Positions 36,854 through 46,958 of a DNA stretch of 64,000 nt are shown here, in pieces. A program made the translations under genes and the position numbers. This stretch comes from Jacaranda mimosifolia (Eukaryota > Streptophyta > Magnoliopsida > Lamiales > Bignoniaceae), in contig CM032122.1 in assembly GCA_018894105.1 (NCBI GenBank), positions 37,293,404-37,357,403 of the forward strand, given 5' to 3'. Under the pieces are notes generated by a model, which saw only the letters and a program-made list of their open reading frames with translations, did no database searches and was not told the origin of the DNA. Position 1 is the first letter of the stretch. Every line of letters starts with the position of its first letter.

Positions 36854-39473
36854 ATGGCTTATTCTTACGTCCACATTCCGTCCAAGCTACTCCTACTCCT
36901 CCTCCTCGCCCTCTCCCACCACCAACTTACGGCGGAGTACACCATCGGAGTAAACTACGGTACGGTGGCGGACAACCTGCCGCCACCATCTCAGGTGGCT
37001 GCCTTCATTAGGGACCAGACCACCATCGATAAGGTCAAGATTTTCGACGCCAATCCCGATATCATCAAAGCCTTCGCCAACACTAACATTTCCCTCACCA
37101 TAACCGTCCCCAACGATGCCGTTTTGGGGGTATCAAAGCCTTCCGCCGCCCAGTCATGGGTGGCCAGCAATGTACTCCCGTTCTACCCCGCCACCAAAAT
37201 CCACCGTATCGCCGTTGGCAATGAAATCCTCGCCACCGGAGACAAAAACCTCATCGCTCACCTTCTGCCCGCCATGAAAGCCATTTACTCGGCCCTGCAA
37301 TCTGCAAAAGTCGCCTATGATATCCAAGTTTCCACTCCCCATTCCCTCGGAATACTTTCCATATCTAATCCGCCCGAGTTCCGGTCGATTCAGGCGTGGC
37401 TACGACCGAGTCATTTTCGCCCCCGATTTTGGAATTCCACCGCCAAACAAACACGCCCTTCATGGTCTGCCCCTACCCCTACTTTGGCTTCACTGAGAAA
37501 ACTCTTAACTACGCCCTCTTCCAGCCAAATGGCGGCGTTTTTGACGAAGCCACGGGGTTGAACTACACCAACATGTTTGATGGTCAAATGGACGCGGTTT
37601 ACTCGGCGATAAAGCGGTTAGGGTACGGTGACGTGGACATCGTGGTGGCGGAAACGGGATGGCCTTCCGCCGGCGACCCGAATCAGCTGGGTGTGAGCTT
37701 GGAAAATGCGGTGTCGTATAACGCAAATTTGGTGAAACACGTTAGTTCTGGCGTGGGAACGCCATTGATGCCTAATAGGACTTTCGAGACTTACATCTTT
37801 TCTCTTTTTAATGAGGATCTCAAGCCTGGTACGTCGGAGAGGAATTTCGGGCTCTTTCGACCCGATTTTGAACCCGTTTATGATGTGGGCATTCTCCGCA
37901 ACCCCCCGGTAAGAGCATTCTAGCCTCTGCATAAATAATTGTACTTAGCTATTGAATTAGTAGCTAATTACTTCTCATGCTTGCACTTTTAAATTCTCTA
38001 TTTCATTTTTTGTTTTATTTTTTATTCCAATATGATGTATATATATTTTTTATTTTTTATTTCAATATGATGTATATATGTCAAGTGAATTTGGTTCTCA
38101 ATTAATTCTAATAAAAAAATATTTAATATATATGTCATACATTCATGTAATTAAATAGGAAACGAAACATATATTGAAATAGATGATTGATTTACTCGAA
38201 TTTTTATTAGAATTATTGCTGTTATTATAATAAGATAATTGAGTTTTATTATCAGTTGAGGAGAATATGTATAAAGGTCATTACATCTAGTTCTATACTA
38301 ACATGACTGGGTCTTATAAATAGTTACAGGATTGATTTTATTTATTTTTGCTCACTTTTGCATAACCATGTAATCAAAAGATTATATTCTTTTTATTTTA
38401 TTAATCATTTACCCTATGCTTAGATCTTGAATTTTAGTGTATTTTCCAATGCTCTAGATAATGTAACTCTTTTCAATTTTGTACCTTTGCATTTTTTTCT
38501 TCTTTCTCCTCATTGAATCCCACAATGGGAATAGAACATTCATACAGGGAGAAGTGCACTTTAATCTTCTATTTCATTTTGGGTCTCAACTTCTATTCCA
38601 ACACATCAAGTGTATCTGATTTTAAATTAATTATTTTGATAAGAAAACATTCGATACACTTGACCTGTATCCATAAAATGAAATAAGAGATGAAATATAG
38701 AATAGAATAGAGGATCCAAATTGGTCAAACCACTTTACAACTTTTAGTAAAATTAGAAATATACAATTCAGACCTTCTTTTAGCCTTCCTCCAGTTCGCC
38801 TTCTAATAAAACAAGGAGTAATTCTCCTTCTTGCTCAACATATTTTTCTCTTGCACCAAACACCATCTCATTCATGGAAATTTATTTCATTGTAGTCCAC
38901 AGGTCCCACTCCTGAAGCTCCATCCCCCATCTCTAATGGGGAGGTCAAGAAATGGTGCATACCAAAGAACAATGCTACCGATGCAGCGTTGCAAGCAAAC
39001 ATAGACTTTGTGTGCGGGTCTGGAGTTGACTGTAAGTCCATACAAGACGGCGGTCCTTGCTTTCAGCCCGACAACGTGAGATCACATGCAGCATATGCTA
39101 TGAACGCTTATTACCAAGCCAGCGGCCGCAATGATTTTGATTGTGATTTCACCGATACTGGTGTTATAACTACTTATGATCCTAGTAAGTTCCTGCTTGT
39201 GTTCTTTTTGTTTCTGAGATCCATATTATTGTTCTAGTTGGACAGGTCATATAGCATTTCGTATACTTTTGAGGTACTCATCGTGAGCTTTCTATCATTG
39301 CATAGAATCGAATCATTTGAATTGAATTCAATGAAATATTGGTCGAATAATGTCATATATATGAATCTTTCCTTAATTTCAATTCCCTTTTCTGCATAAG
39401 CAAATAGCTAATCCTTGTATACAAAACATATGTTTTGTTTGCAGGTTATGAAGAATGTACATATAACGCTTGA
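36854..39473 (+). pseudogene. GH17 beta-1,3-glucanase with C-terminal X8/CBM43 domain, frame broken twice
   Basis: Three exons: 36854-37908, 38896-39184 and 39445-39473, about 456 residues if the frame were continuous. A signal peptide (residues 1-27, poly-Leu core) precedes a GH17 barrel starting EYTIGVNYGTVADNLPPP. The acid/base Glu is E124 in RIAVGNEIL, and the nucleophile lies in VAETGWPS (Glu codon at 37651). The X8 carbohydrate-binding domain is in exons 2-3 ([10 protein letters not shown] ... CGSGVDC ... GGPCFQPDN ... C..), ending in ECTYNA without a GPI-type tail. Two extra single bases, near 37376 and 37425, shift the frame twice in the same direction, so the first frame ends at 37561 after 235 residues. 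Both splice junctions and all later domains remain intact, so this is either a very young pseudogene or two sequence errors. The intact enzyme would cut callose in the cell wall or at plasmodesmata. Confidence 0.88.
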
Positions 39474-39708
39474 AGAACAAAATTTGGCATCAGTGGTGTC
39501 ATGTTATAGAATGATATATCATTCCTATGGGCTAATTTATGAGAGTCCTCAGATTTAGTCGCTTCGGCACCTTAAGTAGCACTTCTGGAATTCAAGGTTA
39601 GCAGCTTCCTTGTCTCTGATTGCTATCAAATTCTGTGCCAAAAAAAAAATCTGGATTGTTGAAGACATACGAATTATGATATCGTCTCCATCACAGTTGT
39701 GTTTGCTT

Positions 39709-39831
39709 TTATATATATATATATTTATTTATTTATTTATATGCACGCACATCAGGAATCCATTCGTACTTGAATTCCAAACCTCCCACATAATATGAAA
39801 GACTTATGCTGCTGGGCCATAGATCACTTGG
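39709..39831 (-). mobile_element. SINE-like retroposon with tRNA-like head, near-perfect 17-bp target duplication
   Basis: CACAGTTGTGTTTGCTT (39692-39708) and CACAGTTGTTTTGCTT (39832-39847) flank a 123-bp minus-strand insert and differ by one missing base. The head (right side) has the tRNA-like pattern of plant SINEs: GTGATCTATGGCCCAGCAGC ... ATGTGGGAGG-like ... GTTCGA-like B-box region near 39765-39790. The tail (left side) is an AT/AAAT repeat. Identification as a SINE is inference from structure, since I do not recognise the family. Confidence 0.6.
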
Positions 39832-40413
39832 CACAGTTGTTTTGCTTGCTTACTTTCTTTTTCTCTTTCTTTTTCCCCTTTTTTTGTTTTGTGCATGATG
39901 GTTACTGTCTTCCTCAATCTTGATTGTTTCTTCTAATTTTACCTTGAAAATAAGTTTTAGCTTTTGAGATATTTGGATAAAATAAATTTTTGAAATTTAT
40001 AATGTTAGTAATACAATGTTGTGGTAAATATGATTAAAATTATAAAAACGTATTATAATCTTAAAATTAAAAACATATTTCGGACTTGAACTCTTGATCT
40101 CCCACATAATGTGGAAGACTTATGTTGTTGGGCCACATATCACTTGACACAATTGTTTTGCTTGCTTACTTTCTTTTTCTCTTTCTTCTTCTTCTTCTTT
40201 TCTTTTTCCCCTTTTTTGTTTTGTGCATGATGGTTACTGTCTTCCTCAATCTTGATTGTTTCTTCCAATTTTACCTTGAAAATAAGTTTTAGCTTTTGAG
40301 ATATTTGGATAAAATAAAATTTGAAATTTATAATGTTAGTAATACAATCTTGTGGTAAATATGATTAAAATTATAAAAAAGTATTATAATCTTACAATTA
40401 AAAACATATTTGG
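39768..40413. repeat. Tandem duplication, unit about 316 bp
   Basis: Copy 1 (39768-40083) and copy 2 (40084-40413) run in parallel: the tRNA-like head, the GTTTTGCTTGCTTACTTTC block, the TGCATGATGGTTACTGTCTT block and the AATGTTAGTAATACAAT block all recur in order with few changes. Copy 2 is longer mainly through a CTT expansion. The duplication starts inside the SINE-like insert and so followed it. Confidence 0.92.
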
Positions 40414-41066
40414 AACTCTTTATTTTCTCTAGAAGAGCTTAAGATCCAAATATTTTATTTTAAAAACTTATAAATTTTTGTAAAAGAAAATTAGCAAACA
40501 TTAATATAATATAAGATGTTTTGAAAAATTTAAATTTTATATGAACCAAGAGATGGGTAGCAAAAGAAACAATGATCGTGAAATGGATTTGAGACAAATT
40601 GCCTTCAACCGAGAAATTCCCATCTAATGCAGTTGAAATTATTTTTCTTTACACCCAAAACACTAGCTTGGTACCCTGCATTCTTAAATCTTAACAATGG
40701 ATGTAAGTTCAAATAGAGTTGTAACTAAATTGAAAGTAACTGCAGCTTTGCTTGGTAGTGTGGAAATTCAGTCTCAGAATTGGAGTTTCAAGATTTTCCA
40801 ATCAAATCTAGAATTACTTTTCCATAAGTTTCAATCTTCCAATCCTATTTTCCAATTGCCAAACACAACATTAGGCTGTCAAAATGTACATATAAACCAC
40901 TCCACAACACTTCCTTACATCTGCATTTATATATACAATGATGAATAACCCTTCAACAATTGAGGAGGTACCTCTACTTCAAATGTTTACAATCCTCCAG
41001 TAAAATCTAACCTGCCATTTAAGTTTCCCCAAACCATGCTGACCCAAGGGAATGCTCCAACTGCAT
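40414..41066. other. Intergenic DNA and 3' UTR of TIM9
   Basis: No gene. The 41066-40900 part is probably the TIM9 3' UTR on the minus strand. Confidence 0.5.
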
Positions 41067-43368
41067 CTACTGTGTTGATGAACCTTGGTTGAGTTCAGCA
41101 AATCTCATTGCCACCATCACTGAGTGCTTCAGAAATTTTTCTGTGCATCGCCTAACACAATTCTCTTCTTGCTTACCTAGAGATTTCCGGTAAAAGCTAT
41201 TCACACAGTCACTGAAGCATCTTTCTACAAGCGAATTATATGTCCTAAGACTGGAGGAGGAAACAGGGAAGAGAAGCATCAGCAACAGATCAGTAAAAGT
41301 TCCAATAACCACATGCAAAATTCAATCATACTTGCATAATTTAAGAAAATCCAGTGGTCAAGAAATCTATCACATTGAATAATGAGTGACAATATAACAC
41401 AATAACAACAGTTGTGTTTTGAGAGAACTTGTGGCATTGGAAAACAATGCCTGGCTTGCCTAGTGTGCCTGACTATTTCGAATGAAAATTTTTGCTTGGC
41501 TTTTAATGTCATTGCATAATTTGGCTATTTGATAGGCCCTAACACATTTACTACCTACAAACGCCACAACCCTTCGTACATGACACTGCCACATTGGTAG
41601 CTTAATGTTGTCCCTTTCACGTTTATATGCAGCCTAAATACTGCATCTATTCTGATTTTTGAAGGGAAACCTTAATTCGGTTCCCTTCTGTCCAAATGCA
41701 ACACAGCTATTGCATTGGCTCTGATGGGAACACCATTTCTTGTTTTGTCCAGTCTCCACAGAGAAGGCAGCAAGAGAGCCACCCTACCGAGACATTTCTT
41801 TTTTCTCTTTCTGATTCAACAATCACAGCAAATAGAAACTTTTATAGAGAATGACTTCTGTTGTTCGACAAGGAAGCTGTGGGACAGTCAATAGGTGGGC
41901 TTGTAAATCATCAAACTGTATGAATATATATAGCTCTTTTAAAAATACAACATAATCTCGGAACTATGCGAAGATAAGGTTAACAAAACTCAATCTTAGA
42001 AGGGGAAAACTTAATGATAGTTTTCTATTAGTGGACTCATTCAACCTTCTTTCCTCAATGCCTAAAAGATTCAAACCAATAACAAGCAGACAATTAAAGC
42101 TTTATACATATGAGCAGATTGGGAAGCTTGAAAATTTCAATGTTCCACTTTTCTTCCTCATCATCCCTGTGCAACATATTATTGCACTGATTTGAAGGAA
42201 ATCCCATCTTTTGGCTCATATAATTGGTTTAAGAATAAACTAAACAAGCCACGTAACACACATAAGGACGTTGAACCAAAAGCCAAGGTCCCCATAAACA
42301 GGAGAAAATAAAAGCCTGACCCTCATACAATTCAATAATCTTCATCCTCTCTCTGTGAAGGATAATAGAACAGGAGAAGTTTTTCAACCATTCTGTAATA
42401 ATTGTCATCTATGCTCAAACAAATTCCAGTCACAAAATTTATATGCAGTATCATCTAAATAAGAAATAGCCCACAAATAAGAAAAATAACCAATATAAAC
42501 AAACGAGATACCAATCCTTTAAAATTTATAATAAAGCATACTTCAAAATAAATATCAAATTAATATGTCCAAAATCTTCAAATGGCATAGAAGTGCAAAA
42601 TCCAAAAGTCCCGTATCCATGCTTTCTGTACAGAAACAACATCAAATGGCTGTATTCACTTAAATTGCAACAACATTTTCAATAAAGATGTTATTCCCTT
42701 AACGTCCAGATGCACCACAGACAAAAGTTGCACTGGTATTAAGGAGAATATTTGCTATTGCTTCATGAACAAAGTTGCATAAAGTTCAAAACAGTCATGC
42801 AACCTATAAGATCTGAAGCTGCCAAAATTAACCACAGAAGTTACAAGCTTCGTGCATTGAAAAACTAGTTTAGAGGCCATAAATCAAGAACTACCACAAA
42901 CAGTAACACAAAAAATAAAACGCAATAAAAATAGAAGTAACTACTGAAAAATAGAAATACAAACTTGCTTATCTTTATGCATTGAACACTGCTTTTAAGA
43001 TCATCTTGGAAGGTCAGATAAAAGCGTAAAATAAAATCAAAATCGCTGAAAACCAAAATAACAATCTTGCTAGGCTTTATGAATTGAACACTGCTGTCGT
43101 AGATATATAAAAAGATAAAACTAAATATAAAAAAGAAAGAAAGGAAAACACTGCTTCCACAGACCATTTTATGAAGAACTCACAAGAAGCATAGGATAAA
43201 TTCACAAGTTCTAATAATAAAATTAACAATATTACTGCAATTACTAATTTTGTGTGTATATATAAACCTGTCACGGATTTGAAACTGGTCAATTATCGAG
43301 GAAATTCGAGCCTTATCTGCTTCTGAAAGGGACGAGAGATCCGCTTCTAGCAAGTTCATATCCATCAT
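41067..43368 (-). CDS. TIM9: Mitochondrial import inner membrane translocase subunit Tim9
   Basis: Two minus-strand exons, 43368-43268 and 41250-41067, join in phase 2 across a 2.0-kb intron and give 94 residues, the normal length for plant Tim9. The twin CX3C motifs are present (CFSDC and CVRRC) in the frame RTYNSLVERCF ... VNSFYRKSLGKQEENCVRRCTEKFLKH, followed by the conserved RFAELNQ end. Tim9 pairs with Tim10 in a hexameric chaperone of the intermembrane space, which guides hydrophobic carrier precursors to TIM22; the cysteines form two intramolecular disulfides through the MIA pathway. The first of two adjacent ATG codons is used here (43368); starting at 43365 or 43359 is possible. A hAT MITE lies 540 bp upstream. 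Confidence 0.95.
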
Positions 43369-43914
43369 TTTTAAGTGCTTTTAAATAGATTTGGGTTTCA
43401 TTTTTTTTTAGATGATTTTGTGCGTTTATATAGCTCACGTTTTGGGACCGAAATCAGGGTTTAGGTTTAGGGTTCAACGAGTACGTCGCCGTCTGCGCTT
43501 TCTCGTCATTTGCCCTTTTCTTTTTGGGATAAAATGCGCTTGACCCCCTCAAGTATGCAACATAGCACTTTATCTCCTTAAATTATTAAAACTTTCACTT
43601 AACCCCTCCATGTTAGAAATTTATAAGGTGTTAAACTTAACTTTAAGTTAACAAATCTACCCTCAATTATTAAATACTAACAATTTTGATAAAATTATGT
43701 GTGTGCTAAAATTTTTATGGTTTAAATTAGATAAAAATATTTACTTATTTTAATTTTTTTAACAACTTTAATGTATCTATTAACTTTTTAGAATAAATAC
43801 TATGTCTACATCTTTGTTCTTCCTTATATTGCATATATATGTATGTCAAATGAGATGAGTTTATCCTTTCATAATCTCCTTGTGCATCACATAAACTCAT
43901 TGACTGACAAAAAT

Positions 43915-44549
43915 TAGGGGTGTTCAAATCCAATCCAATCCAAAACAAAACCGACGAATCGATCCAAAAAATCGAAAACCGATCAAAACCGAACTTTTTT
44001 GGATTGAATTGAATTTATTTTTTTAAAACCGATTGGATTGGATCGGTTTTCGGTTTTAATCTAAAAAACCGATCCAATCCAAACCGAACCAAAATTATAT
44101 ACTAATAATATAAAAAAATATATATCTTAATTGTAAAATACACAAATAAATTAAAATAAACTAAATTTAGGACTTTTTCACTTTCAAAAATCAAATATAT
44201 AGGGATAATTATTGTGGACTTATAACTTTATAGTTGTGTGTTCTTACATAATAAAACTTAATTCCACAAGATTAGTGTGATATGATAGCTAAATAAAATT
44301 TACAAATTGATTGATTAAATTAGTTTACTTATCAATAGTAATTTGTCAAATATTTCAATTAAATATTTAAATTGAAAAACCGATTAACCGATTAACCGAT
44401 CCAATCCAAACCGATTTAAAATGGATTGGATTGGATCGGATTTACAATAAAAGTCAAACCAATCCAAACCGATCCAATATACATTATATAGTTTGAATCG
44501 GTTGACTTTTGTCCCAAAACCGATCCAAACCGAACCGCGAACACCCCTA
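43915..44549. mobile_element. hAT MITE with perfect terminal repeats and 8-bp target duplication
   Basis: The 635-bp element begins TAGGGGTGTTC and ends GAACACCCCTA, a perfect 11-bp inverted repeat. It is flanked on both sides by ACAAAAAT (43907-43914 and 44550-44557). Many copies of a CCGATCCAA / AACCGAT motif in both orientations lie just inside both ends, as expected for transposase binding arrays of hAT elements. The AT-rich centre has no coding potential. Confidence 0.95.
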
Positions 44550-44557
44550 ACAAAAAT

Positions 44558-45660
44558 GGACATGATCCCGTCCTTGGCCTCAAGGAGTGGCCACCAGCAC
44601 TCTCTGTCTTTGGCTAGAAAGGGCTAGAGTTACATAACCTTGCCCAAATTCACACAAATTGAGCGAAGTATCAATTGAATTCGTTCTTTGTTTATGAGGA
44701 TGAATATTCAAATTAAAGGCTATAAATAGTTGGATTGCATTATGTTCAACCAACGTGATGTGGGTTAGAATTGAAGGTCAAAGTTAAGGAGAACGAGGGA
44801 TATCTTAATTTGAAGTTGATCGCAATCTTGATTTGCACAAGTGTTCAGATTATTGACTTGTTCTCAAGAATACATGTTAGATTAGTTTGACAACTACCTT
44901 AACTAAGACTTATCGATGCATAAATTAAATTCATTTATGAAAAAAATAATAAGTTGAAAGCTCAAAATGAAAATACCATTTGTTACTGTTTAAACTACTG
45001 CTATTTATAGTTGTGAAAATGTATTTTATGAATAGTGTGATGCATTAGCTATAGTGACTGGTGATGCATTAACAACATTCTAATCCTACTAAAATCTAAG
45101 GGTGGATATTTTGGATCATAACTAGGGTCTATCTTACGTAAAATCCGAACGCACAAATAAAAGGCACATATCTTCATCCTAATCATGTATTTTTCCAATT
45201 TTAGGAGGCAAAGTAGTGTTTCAAGAGGGGCCTGTTAGCACCCTCATCTGCTCATCACAATGGCACAGGATATTGGGCAAAGTAATAATTGCTCAATTTG
45301 ACAAAAATGTGGACAAAAAATGTTTCACAGTGCACTTACATGGTAGGATAACAAAATTCACAAATCACTTGTTACAACTATAGTAGTATAATTTATATAT
45401 ATACCTTAATTTGCAATAAAATCAAGGTAAAAATATGTACAGAAAGCTGTGTTCCCCTAAAGTGTATAAGTAACATTCCTATGCAAAATTGAGTTGACAA
45501 ACAAAATCAAAGAATACAAGTACTACAGTTGCCAAACGAACAGAAAATATTTCCTAAATTTTCAAGGTTTTTTTTTTTCTTCTTATACTACTTGAGTGAA
45601 AATGGCTCCAAAGCTCAAAGGATCACTACAAAAGATCTCTAAGAAAGCCACCAAATTTCA
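44558..45660. other. Intergenic DNA and 3' UTR of the PORR gene
   Basis: No gene supported. The part closest to 45660 is probably the 3' UTR of the minus-strand gene. Confidence 0.5.
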
Positions 45661-46926
45661 CTAAGCATCATCATCAAAGAGAACTTTGTAAAATCTCTTC
45701 CTTTCTTCTGCATCAAATATACCACCTAGGTCACCTCCTTGGTCATCTTGCTCAGAAATTTCATCATCATTGCCACTCTTCGGTCTCTCTGGCCGTCTAA
45801 CCGCTAAAATACCTTTCTTCTTTTTCTTTTCTAAATTCATCAAACAGTGCCTCCGATTATATTCATGAAGCCCTTCCTGCATCAATTCCCCAAACTTTTC
45901 CTTCACAACAACAAGTGGATCCTTTTCAATCAAATCAGAACCATTGTATCCTTCCCTAAGAAGAACTGTATAAATCTGATATCTATTTGAAACATAGAAT
46001 ATACCAGGATGCTTGAGCAATAAAACATTCAATTTCTCAGGTAAGCAAAATTCTCTTCTAAAATGACCTAATTTGAAAATAGAGAGTTTCTTCCACAAAG
46101 TTAAAGATAGTAATTCATGCACCAGAGCTACCGTTCTTTTGTCCATTTCAATTGATCCTTCCACCAAGCCCCCCTCCAGTTCTGCGTAAGGTGAAATATA
46201 TGGAGTGGAATTGAACTCTCGAAATCTCTGCCATGATTTCACCCATGTAACCGGCAATGAACATAGAAAGCATGGCTCATGACCCTCCTTTTCAGCTAAT
46301 GTCTCAATTGCAGAAACAGCAAAATCTGGATTCCAGGATGTGAGCTCTATCTCCATTGAACTTCGCCTCCCACTATAATTGACAACTCGAAACATGTCAG
46401 AATACTTAGGCAAAATCCTAAGCAAATAATCATCTGGAAACCCGAAATTTCTCTTCAACTCGTTAATTTTTAGAACATTTAGCCTTTGATTTTTGCTCAT
46501 CATCAACAACTTTGCTAACTGCTTTGCAAAAACTGGTTCCTGCAAATCTTTGACAGATTCTTCCTCCTCAACTAGAAACCTCATCTTCTTTGTTAGTCGA
46601 CAGAAATAATCATCATTCTCACGATACACTTCAAAGCAACAAGGGTATTTCTTAAGCCAATTAAGTGCCTTGCCCTTAAGATCCAGGCTCTTGAATTTCT
46701 TCTGAAGGAAATCAATAGATGCAACTTGATTAGGACATCCAAGAATTATGTTCTTGATCTGATTATTCACCATCCATCTACGGTTTCGAGACAGAGCTAA
46801 TTCAAGATGTGGATCTTTCTTCATTGACCACAAAGAATATCTGCTTTGGTAATTTCGATTACAAGGCGAGATATGCATACAAAAACTCCAACATTTTAGG
46901 CTTCTAGGATATAGACGTGTCATCAT
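45661..46926 (-). CDS. PORR domain protein (plant organelle RNA recognition)
   Basis: A single coding exon gives 421 residues. The N-terminus (MMTRLYPRSLKCWSF..., Arg/Ser-rich, low acidic) looks like an organelle presequence, more mitochondrial than plastid. The PORR domain runs from about residue 55 to 385: KKDPHLELALSRNRRW, then FLQKKFKSLDLKGKALNWLKKYP, FGFPDDYLLRILPKY, TPYISPYAEL and KLSIFKLGHFRREFCLPEKL ... LLLKHPGIFYVSNR, all standard blocks. A Lys-rich and then acidic tail ends in FYKVLFDDDA. Known relatives (WTF1, WTF9, RPD1) bind organellar RNA and help splice group II introns. The ATG at 46926 is chosen because a TTTTCAG acceptor at 46961-46959 excludes the upstream in-frame ATG. A leader exon at about 48988-49070 with a GTAAAATG donor is likely, giving a 2-kb 5' UTR intron. 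Confidence 0.92.
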   Translation of the reverse strand: MMTRLYPRSLKCWSFCMHISPCNRNYQSRYSLWSMKKDPHLELALSRNRRWMVNNQIKNIILGCPNQVASIDFLQKKFKSLDLKGKALNWLKKYPCCFEVYRENDDYFCRLTKKMRFLVEEEESVKDLQEPVFAKQLAKLLMMSKNQRLNVLKINELKRNFGFPDDYLLRILPKYSDMFRVVNYSGRRSSMEIELTSWNPDFAVSAIETLAEKEGHEPCFLCSLPVTWVKSWQRFREFNSTPYISPYAELEGGLVEGSIEMDKRTVALVHELLSLTLWKKLSIFKLGHFRREFCLPEKLNVLLLKHPGIFYVSNRYQIYTVLLREGYNGSDLIEKDPLVVVKEKFGELMQEGLHEYNRRHCLMNLEKKKKKGILAVRRPERPKSGNDDEISEQDDQGGDLGGIFDAEERKRFYKVLFDDDA

Positions 46927-46958
46927 TTTGTCACCGTGTTTCTTTTTTACAACATTTC

